A stretch of DNA of 64,000 nt from Rhinopomastus cyanomelas (taxonomy: Eukaryota > Chordata > Aves > Bucerotiformes > Rhinopomastidae). Location of the stretch: the NCBI GenBank assembly GCA_013400115.1, contig VXBP01002354.1, forward strand, positions 992,001 through 1,056,000, written 5' to 3'. Shown here in pieces: positions 24,481 to 35,744 of the stretch. Made by a program: the position numbers and the translations under genes. A model generated the notes under the pieces. The model was not told the DNA's origin. It did not search any database and saw nothing but the letters and a program-made list of their open reading frames with translations. The first letter of the stretch is position 1. Each line of letters begins with the position of its first letter.

Positions 24481-26717
24481 TTTGGTGGCTTGTTTGTGTT
24501 TACAAAAGCACTAACTCCCCTCATAAACAAAAGGTATTAATTAAACACTTATATTGAAATCCAGCAGGCAAAAAAACCCTGAGCACTGAAAATAAATGAG
24601 CAGTGTGATTTCTTGGCAGCCACTAATAAATCAGCCAGCGGAGTCGTGTTAGGGAAACAGATGGGTTTGCTATGTGCGAGATGTTCTAAGCAACCTCTCC
24701 ATGGGGCTGAAAATCTCGCTCCTGAGGACATGCCTAATCCAGCTCATTAAGAGGAGACAGGGCTTCCATTGGGTGGCAAGTCGTTTGTGCAAGGCAGTGG
24801 TGAGATAACTGTCTTTGTTGATCAAAACAGATCTAAGTGATCAGCTGTTCTTGCAAGGTGAAAATGCATGTCTGAGGCTGCCACTTTGATTGTGCTCAGC
24901 TTTTAATTGGAGTCGTTTGCTAAAGTGACTGGAAGGAGGTGATTTTCTTCCGTTCCTTCATCTGTCCCTCACTTCCTGCAGCAGGGATGCTGTCACCATA
25001 TGTGATGCTTTACAGTTCATTAAGTTCCTGTCCTGAATGTCAAAGGGGCTCATCTTTTCCATCCGAAGGAGCTGGATTTAGAAGTATTTTGCCAAAAGTA
25101 CTAAGTTCTCACATTTTTCTTAATTGCCATTAGTGTTTGAAGGCACAGCTTGAACCCCAATAAACAGTGGGGTTTATTGATGGTTGTTTATCAGCTGTCC
25201 TTGCCACTGAGAGACCTGATCCATAGGGACAAATTAGTATTGGAAAAACAAGTTTTCTCTAGATGAAGTCAATAGAAACACGCGTTTATATTGAGTTGCA
25301 GCCGCGTTTAGAACTGGCTCTTTTACTGTATGACTTCCAGTGACTTCCACTGAAAACTGCTGTTTCATATTCCTTGAGCAACTGGAAAGAATGCCTTCAG
25401 TTTGTTTAGTCTTTGGTTGGCCAAGAGCTTCTTGGCTGTAACCAGATAATCCCTTAACTATAGGAATTTAAGGCTAGAGGGTCTGTAAGAAACCACCTCA
25501 TGCTGCACCAAAATAGCTGTTTGTCTAATGTGTTTACAGCAACAACAAATCAAAAGGGTTTCTACAGCCTTTCTAGAAACCTCTTGAAGCCTTAGCACCT
25601 CTTTTAGTCAGAAAACCTCCCCTAATATCTCAAGTAAATCTTTGAACCGCGGGATAATGCCTGTCATTTGTTTCGGGCTGCCTTGCAGAGGTTGACTGTC
25701 ATCCTGCAGATTTTTGCATTGTCAGTCTCTCGTGAATCCTGCTTTAATGTTTTCCTTTGTAAATCAAACACATCAAGCTCCTTCAGCTCTTCTTTATGTG
25801 TCATGTTCCAAAATCTTTTCTTTATTGTTTTATCGTGTCTGCAATTTGACAGCATCTATTTTGGGGTCTCAGAACCCGGCTCATGCCATCAGTGTCAGGG
25901 ATAATTATCTTTCTCTAGTTTGCAGTCTTGCTGATGCCCTGAGGATGAGTCTGCCTTCTCCTTTCTTGTTTTCTCAGTGCTGTGTTCCAGGCTGGCTCCT
26001 GACTCCTTACTTTGTCTTGGTGCCTTTCAGGGCTTAGTCCCACGTGGTGTGTTTTCAATCTGCCTTCCCCAAATTTCATCATAGTGGGGTTTATTGATGG
26101 TTTGGGATCACAAAGATCAGAAGTGCTTTCATATCCTCATGCCTTCTTTTACCAGCTTCTCCCCCTAACCCTCTTCGTTAGAGGATAATTAAACATTGCC
26201 TGGGTGGACCCCTATGACTTTCCACCATGATGTCTTTTTTTCTGTTAGACACTGATTTCCTTGAACTTGACAATTAATTCAGGATGTTCCTCAAGCATTT
26301 CTTCATCCAGGTGGTCTTTTCCTAGCTGCCCAGTGGAGTTTGTGTCCAGCAGCGTCTCGGTGTGGCTGTTTTCACCCGCTGCTTCTGCTTTGTCAATTAA
26401 ACCACGTCTTTATTTCTCTTGCCATCAGTATTTCTACAGCCCCGCGTTCACCTCTCGCATTCTTCTGCCTCCGCGCTGAGTACACGCCGACGTCTGGGAC
26501 AGGGTCCCCACTAAGTCACTCGCAGTGTTCTGAGCCTTGGCTGTCTCTCGACAGTAAGCACCACTTCAGCAAGGCTGGGGCAGTCTCGGACTTCACCGTT
26601 CCACCTGCACACCATTTTCCAGCCAGTGCACACTTCATGAGGGCTTCCTCGCTGGGCAGAGGGCACACTTCTCAGCATCTTCTCAAAGATTCTTACAAGG
26701 AATAAATAGAGAGATTT
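24481..26717. other. Non-repeat DNA
   Basis: A 20-bp word (agtggggtttattgatggtt) occurs at 25166 and again at 26082, which may mark two pieces of one old repeat. A 121-codon frame at 26340-26705 has no known domain. No gene is called. Confidence 0.5.
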
Positions 26718-26766
26718 GGGGGGGGGGGGGGGGNNNNNNNNNNNNNNNNNNNNNNNNNNGGGGGGG
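26718..26766 (+). other. Poly-G tract interrupted by assembly gap
   Basis: Sixteen G residues (26718-26733), then 26 N (26734-26759), then seven G residues (26760-26766). The gap lies wholly within a G homopolymer, so the true tract length is unknown. Any translation through this point, including a minus-strand frame with undefined residues, is meaningless. Confidence 0.97.
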
Positions 26767-27216
26767 AGTCAGCTTGGGGCTGACTATTTAAACAGAGCAA
26801 AAGCTGTATTTTTAAGTCTTGTAGTACCTTACAAACCATAGATTCTTTCCAGGAAATAAACACTTGGAGAGGATTTAATACTCTTGTGTTAATGTTTCTT
26901 ATCGCCGCTGAAAAATGGAACGATATAGATGTCGTCCAGCGGAATTGTTTGAAGTGCTCTGAAGGGAAGGCCATTATGCCCTCGTGGTCCTTTCACCTTG
27001 GAGTCCTTCAAAAAGCAATTGGCCTAGAACAGCATGGAATAATAGGTATTGTGCCACCCAGTGCTCCGGCCCAGTTCTCATGGAAATACAGTTCTCATAC
27101 TTGCATTGTGCTCAACGTGCAGTAGGGGCTTGTACAGGACTATGTGGATGACCCTCCAGTTGTGAAAATGCTAGCACAGAAAAAACGATGCTCTGATTGT
27201 TCCCCGAAGTACCCTT
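26767..27216. other. Non-repeat DNA
   Basis: No repeat or gene is recognised between the assembly gap and the next CR1 tail. Confidence 0.5.
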
Positions 27217-27285
27217 CACAGAATCACACAATGTTAGGGGTTGGAAGGGACCTCAGAAGATCATCGAAGTCCGACCACTCCTTGT
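27217..27285 (-). mobile_element. CR1 3' tail, minus strand
   Basis: 'cacagaatcacacaatgtta' then 'ggggttggaagggacctcag' and 'aagatcatcgaagtcc' is the reverse complement of the CR1 3' terminus. Only ~70 bp are present. Confidence 0.88.
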
Positions 27286-27409
27286 TAAAAGTTTCATGTA
27301 TTTTATGTGTTGACAGTGGACTGTGAGGGCCACCATGGTGCAGCCTGTTCTATCCATTTCTTTGGAGAATCTTCAAGTTACCAAGTGTTAAATGGTACAA
27401 ACAAACTTT

Positions 27410-27684
27410 GGTCATCTAATCATAGGACAAGGGGCAACAGGTGTCAGCTGGAACAGATAAGGTTCCACATAATTATGAGGGGGAACTTTTTCACAGTGAG
27501 GGTGACAGAGCATTGGAACAGGCTACCCAGGGAGGTTGTGGAGTCTCCTCCTCTGGAGAGGTTTAAAGCTCGCCTGACCATGTTCCTGTGTGATTGGATC
27601 TAGGTGATCCTGCTGTGGCAGGGGGCTTGGACTGGATGATCTTTCGAGGTCCTCCCGATCCCTAATGTTCTGTGGCTCTGTGAG
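27410..27684 (+). mobile_element. CR1 LINE fragment, tail type A
   Basis: Plus-strand 3' part of CR1 with an open C-terminal ORF2 frame (27307-27603: SNHRTRGNRCQLEQIRFHII, then RVTEHWNRLPREVVESPPLE). The tail carries 'ggtgatcctgctgtggcagg' and 'aatgttctgtggctctgtga'. The type A tail at 27217 points the opposite way 125 bp upstream, so the two form a divergent pair. Confidence 0.93.
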
Positions 27685-28395
27685 GCATAATGTGGTGTGT
27701 TCCACAACAAACAGGCAGTGTGCAGCCCATCCATCCCCACACAGATGTCCAAACGTCTGTTAGCCTGAACTTTGAGCTACTAGCACGTGTTGATAAGGTC
27801 CTGCAGGCAAAGAGAGTTGTGTGGGTCTGTTCTATAATTGGGCACTGAATACCCAAAGAGACCTGGACTAGGGTGATATTTAACACCACAGGGAACCTTA
27901 TTCCCCGTGCTTCAATGTTCTCTAATGTTGACCATTTTTAGTGACTGTTAAATTATGTTTTGGGGATGGATTTTTCAGCAGTCTGGATGTGCTGTAAGAG
28001 GCTGCATTCATCAGACACTTCTTCCCACTTCCATGAGTGTTTGCACATCACGGAGAGCTGTGAACATAAACAGGGGGAAAAGGCACCACTATTAGGCTTT
28101 GAACCTTTAAAAGGTTGCACAGCGGGGAATCATGTAACTCTTGGACATTCAGTGAGTCGAACTGACACGTTGGAGGATGCAGGCAGCATGAAACAAGAGG
28201 AGGACAGATCCGTGTGAATATATATTAGACTGTGCTGGGAGCACTTGGCTCAGGTCTCGGCTCTCTTGTAGAATTCTTTTAGGAGTTGTGCGAACTCTTT
28301 GGCTTCTCAAAGCCCTTCTGGAGCTGGCAGTGAAAACATGGCAGTGGGTGCTGATCAAGGCGTTTGGAATAATGTCTTCCAGAAGAAAATAAGAA
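27685..28395. other. Non-repeat DNA
   Basis: No repeat or gene is recognised. Open frames of 60-85 codons on both strands carry no motif. Confidence 0.5.
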
Positions 28396-28736
28396 ATGGG
28401 GAGACCTTATTGCTGTCTATGACTACCTGAAAGGAGGTTGTACAGAGGTGGCTGCTAGTCTCTTCTCACGAGAACAAGTGATGGGACTATAGGAAATGCC
28501 TCAGGTTGCACTGGGGAAGACTGGGTTGGACTAAAACCTTCTTCCTGGGAAGGGTCATCAGACCTTAGAACAGGCTGCCCAAGAAGGGGTTGAATCACCA
28601 CCCCTGGATGTGTTTAAAAGTCATGGAGGTCTGGAGCTTGGGGACTTGATTTAGCAGTGGGATTGGGACAGTTGGGTCAATGGTTGGACTTTATGACCAT
28701 AAAGGTCTTTTCCACACTAAACTGTCCTATGATTCC
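28396..28736 (+). mobile_element. CR1 LINE fragment, tail type D, old
   Basis: Strongly diverged plus-strand CR1: 'ggggagaccttattgctgtc' through 'ggttggactttatgaccata' and 'aaaggtcttttccacactaa' to 'tatgattcc'. No open ORF2 frame survives, consistent with older insertion than the type A copies. Confidence 0.88.
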
Positions 28737-30072
28737 TTTCCAGTACTTTATAACACTCCCTTTAAAGAGATATTGAATGAGCACTCATAATTTTCCTTCA
28801 ACATCACCTTTTATGGAGAATGTATATTATTACACATTAAACATACATTTAGACTTTAAAACATAAATGAGTTAGAATGTTTTCCTGAAAACACAAAGTT
28901 GCCTGCTGGAAAGGTGTCTCCAAGCCCTCTGGAGAACTAGGCTGTACACCAAGATGACCACGCTCGCTACGCAAAACATGCTGTAGCATTGTGGTTTTAT
29001 CCTGGCTGCCCTCCACGCCAGCCTGTGCCGTGGGCACGAGGGTTTTCGTAGTTTAAAGGAACGGTGGTGAGCTACCAAGCAATGCTGTAATAAGTTCCAA
29101 TTTAGGCTGCTCATGCAGAAATGGAATAGATGACACTGTAATCATTGCAGTCGGGTGCATACTTGATTACAGTATGTTTTTAAACTATCCTGAGGAAGGT
29201 TATTCACGCTCTGCTAGCCAGGGATCATTTTTTGTTAAACAAGAAAAATAGAAGAGGGAAGTGCTAGATCATTTACCTGGCTGCAAGTTAAAGCCCGTCT
29301 GTGTACTCTGCAGTGTCTCCCGAAGAATGCTGTAGCTTGCCATGGCTTAAACCTGCAAGCCAAAGTGCTGGTTTGTCAGGGAGGCTTGTGTCGACATCAG
29401 CAAATCAAATAATGGCTGTGAGGGAAAACATGTGTTGGTGGGGAGGAGGCCATGTGGGTCAACGATTGGCATTTACCCAGATCCTTACTTTGAAGAATAG
29501 TGTTTGCGGCTTTGTGCCGCTGCCTCTCGCCAGCGGTGAGCGAGGACTGGAGTCACGCGAAAGACAGTGGTCCCGTGATGCAAGTCAAATTGCTGCAGCT
29601 TCACCTAAAGCTCCTCAGTCCGGGTTCCCTTGAGCTGCTTTGTCAAAAACATCTGAGGCAGAAGCCGCAGGTAGAAACGATCCTTCAACTAAGAGTTTTC
29701 CAGGTAAAAGTGACAGAGGTACCACATGGAAAGAAAGGTCCTTCTCTTCCCCACAGGAGAGGAGTATTTGATCATTATTCAAACTACTACTTTGGGGTTT
29801 CATTTGAAATCAGGTTTATTAATCCTTTCCATACAAAATCAGAAATAAATCAGTAGTGACTGTACTTTAGCTCTGTTTTTGAAAACCATTACGCCATATA
29901 GTCTTCAGATTTGCCTGGGCGATGGGCTGTTACCTTCCCGTGGAGTAGATGCACTTCACTCAAGAATCTCTGTCTTGTGGGATTTTGCAGTTTAATGAAG
30001 TGAGAGGAAATAGAACATCAATATTTATCAAACCAGCTTTATCTGCTTGGTGCTCATACGGGCAAAATAGGA
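28737..30072. other. Non-repeat DNA
   Basis: AT-rich start (28800-28870). Frames of 110 and 118 codons at 29301-29856 have no known domain. No gene is called. Confidence 0.5.
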
Positions 30073-30180
30073 TGATGTGTTCCTGAGCAACTGGATCTAG
30101 GTGATGCTGCTGTGGCAGAGGGGTTGGACTAGATGATCTTCCGAGGTCCCTTCCAACCCCTGATGTTCTCTGATTCTGAT
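30073..30180 (+). mobile_element. CR1 3' tail, type A
   Basis: 'actggatctaggtgatgctg' then 'ttggactagatgatcttccg', ending 'tgatgttctctgattctgat'. Last ~108 bp of the element. Confidence 0.92.
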
Positions 30181-31143
30181 GTGAGGGGTTATTGATGCAT
30201 TAGGTGTGTTGTTTTGTGTTAGATACATTCTTTATCTTATCCATTACCTGTTTTGCTTATAATTAATACTTCTTTTTTTAATTAATGAAAGTCCCCTTTG
30301 CTTTCTGAAGCATTTCTCTGATTTTGAGTTTTATTTCCAATGGGAGACTCCCAGTCGTCGTGCTGCTGTGTGGGATGAGTTGTGTTTGTGCAGTCTCATT
30401 AATAGAAATTATGGGCCAAGAGCAGAATGTGAAAGGAGGTGATTTTTTATGTTGCAGACAAACCCACAGGCAGAATAGAATTAATAATAAAAGCACACAC
30501 AGAGAACGGTGCAAGCAGAGCTGACGGAAGCCCTGGCAAGTTGTGTGGGATAGTTAGAATTCGTGTTGTGTGGAATTCATGTGTCGCTTGAACTCGGAGA
30601 GACGTGTTGACTGCGTTCCAGGACCGTCTTGCTGGGGCAAGCTTAGGTCTGGATGGCACGCAGTGAATTTCTGATGCAGGTGCCACTGTTTGGGTCTTCT
30701 GAAGCACTTCACATTCTCCATGGACAGTTTAACTGTTTGCTTTCATCAGGGTGCCTTTGTCCCAGTCGTAGGGCCATCTGGCGAGGAGGTACCCTGCCTT
30801 CCTTGGAAGCTGCTCTGGTTTTGTGGAGGTGCAGAAGACTCATGGTTAGCAAGTAAACTTATTTTTATTGGAATGTTAGATAACAAAGAGATAAGAGGCT
30901 GTTAGGAACAGCCTGTCTGTTCTGTGTGCTCTGGAAAACACTCTTCAAACAGCAGGTGAAGCAATAATGTCTCCATCGCACCGCTAGTGAGATCACAGCA
31001 GGTAGAGGCATATGTGCATCGGCTTTGATATGGATGGTCTGAGCTGCTAATATAAGCGAAGTCCAGAGCCACGTGGGTATCTGAAGACAGCTGCTCTGGC
31101 TGAAGCCTGTCTCTCCAGTCACACTGTTGCTGGTGTACATGTT
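30181..31143. other. Non-repeat DNA
   Basis: T-rich/AT-rich segment at 30225-30290. No repeat or gene is recognised. Confidence 0.5.
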
Positions 31144-31236
31144 CATTAGATGAAAACTAGGTTTAACCTGCATCCACTAGACGAAAGTGAGGTTTAATCT
31201 CTGCTCACTGGGCGAAAGCTAGGTTTAATATGTCTG
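31144..31236 (+). repeat. Three-unit 31-bp tandem repeat
   Basis: Three head-to-tail units of exactly 31 bp: 31144-31174, 31175-31205 and 31206-31236. Each carries CA(C/T)T(A/G)G(A/G)(T/C)GAAA, then an AGGTTTAA core at the same offset. The units differ from each other by several substitutions but have no length changes. The array ends directly where the CR1 copy starts. Confidence 0.88.
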
Positions 31237-31548
31237 TGTGGGGTGGGTGTCAGGAGGATGGAGCCGGGCTCTTCTCGGTGTCATTTAGTGATAGGATGAG
31301 GGGCAATGGTTGTAAGCTGTAACACAGAAGGTTCCACATCAATATCAGAAGGAACTTCTTCCCAGTGAGGGTGACAGAGCACTGGAACAGACTGCCCATG
31401 GTGGTTGTGGAGTCTCCTTCACTGGAGATGTTCAAGACCCGCCTGGATGTGTTCCTGTGTGACTTGGTCTAGGTGATCCTGCTGTGGCAGGCGGATTGGA
31501 CTAGATGATCTTTTGAGGTCCCTTCCAATCCCTAATGTTCTGTGATTC
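31237..31548 (+). mobile_element. CR1 LINE fragment, tail type A
   Basis: Well-preserved plus-strand CR1 3' part: 'ggggtgggtgtcaggaggat' through 'gaacttcttcccagtgaggg' to 'ccaatccctaatgttctgtg'. Its ORF2 C-terminal frame is broken. The 5' truncation point coincides with the end of the 31-bp tandem array. Confidence 0.94.
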
Positions 31549-33510
31549 CTCTCTCCAACTTCCAAAGAGATGACCCATGCGTAGATGCCGTGCTGCTCCT
31601 GAATAATGAGGCTCACGTGCCACTGGGCTGCTGTTCAGTACTAAGTACCATTGTCTCTGCTGGACCATCACACAGGCCCGTAGATCTATTGCTTTGTGGA
31701 CCCACTGCTGTGTTCCACGTTCTATTTATAACAGAGTGCGGCGTTTCTTTGTTGTATGTGGTTACTCCAAGTCAGAATAGCAGCAATAGAGTACTTATTT
31801 TCTTTATATATAACTTGACTTTGGGCAAGAGAAACTATTTTAGACTTGTGTTTACCTTTTGGGTTAGAAATCAATGCAGTTAATGGTGGGATGCGGTGCC
31901 GAAGGTGCGTATGCCTCTTGCACAACCACTGTGTTTTTCAGCGATTTCCTCTGTCCTGACTGTTTCTGTTTGACTCGTTGCCCTTCCTGGTCTGCAGCCA
32001 CAGAGTAAATTCCTAGTAAGAAGTATGGTGGGGACATCCATCACAGAAGAAGGCTTGGGGAAGTGAAGGGTATGAGCCATTTCTTGAGTATTTTGAGTTC
32101 AGGTTCTTAGCTGCTTTTCTTTCTCTCCTGCTGCCTGTTTTTTCTTTCGGTGTTCTTCTCGAAGGACATTCCCGTTAAAGCATTCTGGTCTGGGGGTCTT
32201 TTTCATCAATCCTAGTGTAGTGGTAGCGTTGACAGCGTTCTGGTGTTCTACAAGTGAATTTGTTGTAATTCGCTTAACAAATTGTGGGACGGCCTGTGCG
32301 CGTGGACGTGTTCTTGCCCCATCAGCGGGTCTGAGGATGAGGCACGTGAATGCCTTCATACAGACATACTGTGCCCCTCTTGGCTCTTCTCTTACGTGAC
32401 CATGCTCTGGCTGTTTAAAAACACCCACAAGCTTTTAAACAAAATCAACTAAAACCGAGCAAACACAAGCGACAGGAAACTGAGCGATGGCGACGGAGGA
32501 GGATTCCTGCGCCTTGCAAAGCCAGCGAGGGAAGAAAATCAACTAGTGCTGTGACCCAGAATACTAATCTGGAGCAATTTTTCTTCGAGTACTTTGAGGC
32601 AAACACATCCACTCGATGCACAAAGCAGGTTAGAACAACCCCCTGAACAGCGAGGCTAAACGAGAGCGATGCAAATTGAGTTAACGTAAGACATGATCGG
32701 CAAGCAGAAACGGCAACTCAAAAATGGCTGCTGCAGTTGCCAGCAAGCGTCTTCCTCGGGAGCTTTTAGCAAAGGGTACAGTAATCGTTCTGAGTTGGAC
32801 AGGAGGGCAGGGTAGAAGGTTTTAAATCCCTATAAAGCAGAAAAATGCTACTTAAGCAAATGAAAACATAATTTTTGTAATATGCTTTTGGTGCAGACCT
32901 GGCAGGTTCTACCTGTGCTGCATTTTAAATGGTCGGGCTGGTGTCACTGGTATTCCCCTGGGCTTAGTGTCGATAGCGTGTCCTGTACTCACGGAAGTGC
33001 TTCCCGGAGGAAAGCCACTGGAAACTGCAGTTGCAGAGGCCCAGGTTGCACTGGAAACTCTAAAACTTTGATCAGGACATCCAGAATCTTAACTGCCTTG
33101 TTAGCCACCCTGATGCCATTAACAGCTTCTAACACTGATGTGGTGAGGAGTCAGAAGCAGCTTGGCCTGCCAGCACTCTAACGTGCAAAGAGACGGTGAG
33201 TGCTTAATGACTGCATCTGTCTCAACATCATCCTATTAACTTGTGGCATCTGTGCCCACAGTATATTGAGGTAGATGCTTGGCTGGCCAGCGGGGAGGCT
33301 GTTGTCACTGAATCTAGAGTTTGAGATGTTAGGATCGTTTAGAACGACTCCGATTCAGCCTTCTCCCTTTGTCCTCCGTTTGTATTTGGGTAGATAACAA
33401 CTCGCACTGATCTCGCTGAAATCTGCCTTGTCGGCACTTCTAAAGAAAACTGAGGGCACAGCTTCAGTGGAAGGGTTTGGTGGCATGGAAGGGTGACTGC
33501 TTTTGTCTAA
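31549..33510. other. Non-repeat DNA
   Basis: No transposon or gene is recognised. Frames of 109 and 113 codons lack known motifs. A purine-rich, CpG-containing patch lies at 32470-32540. Confidence 0.5.
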
Positions 33511-34044
33511 TGATCCCCTGGACTCAGCACTGCACCTTGAGTACTGGGTCCAGTTTGGGGCACCTCAGTGCAAAGGAGACATTAAGGTGCTGGAGCCGAG
33601 GGCAGAGGAGGGCAACGAAGCTGTGGAAGGGTGTTGGAGAATCAATGTGATGAGGAGAGATGGAGAGAGTTGGGGCTGGTTAGTTTAAGGAAGAGGAGGC
33701 TGAGGGAAGACCTCATTGTTCTCTACAGCTCTCTGAAAGGACACTGGAGAGATGTTGGTGCTGGGCTCTTCTCACAGGGAATTGGTGACAGAAGCAGAGG
33801 GAAGAGCTTCAAGCTCCCACAGGGAAGGGTCAGACTGGCCATCAGGAAGGAATTCTTCGTGGGGAGAGTGGTCAGACCCTGGAATAGGCTGGCCAGGGTG
33901 GGGGTTGAGTCCCCATTGCTGAATGTGCTTCAAAGTCGCTTAGATGTGGTGCTGAGGGATCTGGTTTAGGAGTGACCTTGCAGATAGGGCTGATGGTTGG
34001 ACTTGATGATCCCAGGGGTCTTTTCCAACCTCTGTGACTCTGTA
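33511..34044 (+). mobile_element. CR1 LINE copy, tail type B, ~530 bp
   Basis: Starts at 'gatcccctggactcagcact' and ends 'aacctctgtgactctgta'. It keeps an unusually long intact C-terminal ORF2 frame of 112 codons at 33631-33969 (SLRKRRLREDLIVLYSSLKG, then LPQGRVRLAIRKEFFVGRVV). Relative to the sister copy at 16629-17290 it lacks a short 'gggaggctg' block after 'cagcactg'. The reverse-transcriptase catalytic core is absent. Confidence 0.94.
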
Positions 34045-35691
34045 ATTTTTCATTGGTGACTGAAGCCCTTCTATAGGTGACCTTTACCTAGTTCCTTTGC
34101 CACGACCCAATCACCTCTGTCATGGTCATGAGGAGCTCCACTAGCAAGACGCTGACCATGTTGGAGAGTTGTCATCTAGTGCAAATCCAGCTGCTAAGGC
34201 AACTAATGTCCAAACACTTACTAAATAAGTAGAAATCAATTGACTGCAAAATTGAATAGGTCACACAGTAGAAACACCTTAATCCCTGTATAATTTGCAA
34301 GCTAATTGAAATTAAGTAAATGAAAACAATGCAGATGAGGTAAGCAAAGTATAACTACGTGTCTTGACTTTGTGATTAGGAAGCCCGTGCCACAGCTCTC
34401 GCTCTGTTCTATCTTCTTCATGCAAAGCAAATTGCACTTTTCAATTATCTGACCTTTCAGGAGCAAGAAGTGTGGGCAGCTGGATAGGCAGCTCACCGTC
34501 GAGCTTTTGTTTGGTTTTACTCAGATTCCTATGCGGATGATGGGTCTGTTTAAAAGACTGATATCAATCACCCTTCTAAATAGATTCATCATCCTCCCAT
34601 GACTTGAACCATCAGCTCAGACCAGCAGAGCAGTGCTGCATGGTGATTGCAGGCCAGTGTGCCTGCCACTCCACCAGGCATGGGCAGGGTTCTGATGTTT
34701 AAATCCTCAACTGCAATTTGAAGGTTAGTTTCTACTTTCAGAGTTTTCTACTGCCGACACCCTTCGCTTTTAACATCGAGGTTTTGCAGGTGCCTTCTGC
34801 TTTCTCAGTCTGGGGGGGTCTTCACTTTGACCCCATCAGGTTTCCCTAGATTCTTAAGGACAATTTTTTAATTAATCTTTTTCCCCACTGTGTCAATTCG
34901 TTACTCCCCACTCCACATTTCTGGCAGGATTTTAGCTTCCCTGTTTGTCTCTGCAGACAATTAGTCCTCAGCCCGACTTTTTCTTTGCCTAGTAACAACC
35001 TTCTCCTCGCGTTAGTCCTTCCCTGTAATTTTGTGGTTGTAGACTCGAGGAGCTGTGCCTTTCTTTCCCCCCATTTCAACCCCTAGGGAATCCCAACGTG
35101 TCGCTCTGCTTTCATTGCCTTTGCACCCACTGTGACTTATTCTAAAGAGGCTCTGAACGAGAACGTTCAGTCAATAAACAAAATGCTATGGTGGCAGCTT
35201 GACGGAGCGATTACAGGGCGGTAATTGTAGAAGTGGGCTTTTATTTCCTTTAGAGGTTGTGTGCAGAAGCCATGAAGTGGACTGCACGTTGCCGAAACCA
35301 AATTATGAAGAATGAGAACACACACGAAGGCTTCGGCTTGGTTTTGGCGACGTGCGGATTTATTAGCTGATTAGAAATAAAAGATAAAGACGCACCGCCT
35401 GTTGGGTCGTTGAAAAGCTGTTCCAATGCCAAGAGAATGGAACTGTTATTTCTGAGAACTTTGATTAAACGTGATATTGTACTTGTACAGCACCGCTTCT
35501 CTGTCTGCAGCCTTGCTGCAAAGAGTGATCTGCTGCAATAATATCAGCCGTGGTGGGTAACAGCACCCAGCTTAAACCAAGGCACTATTTCACTTCAGTG
35601 ATGGGGTCGTGTCTGTGCTAGAGAATTGATCTGTTTTCGTTACGTTGTGCTTAAATGAAGATATCTTGGAATAAAACTGTAGACTTCCTGA
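34045..35691. other. Non-repeat DNA
   Basis: No repeat or gene is called. Several AT-rich patches are present (34230-34330, 34850-34880). Confidence 0.5.
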
Positions 35692-35744
35692 GGGTGGACT
35701 GGATGATCTTTGGAGGTCCCTTCCAATCCCTGATGATTCTATGA
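35692..35744 (+). mobile_element. CR1 3' tail, very short
   Basis: 'gggtggactggatgatcttt' then 'ggaggtcccttccaatccct' and 'gatgattctatga'. Only ~53 bp, the extreme 3' end. Confidence 0.88.

Noticed and set aside
34590..34690. tRNA- or SINE-like region
   Set aside because: No A and B box pair and no cloverleaf could be built; only a 6-bp inverted match was found.
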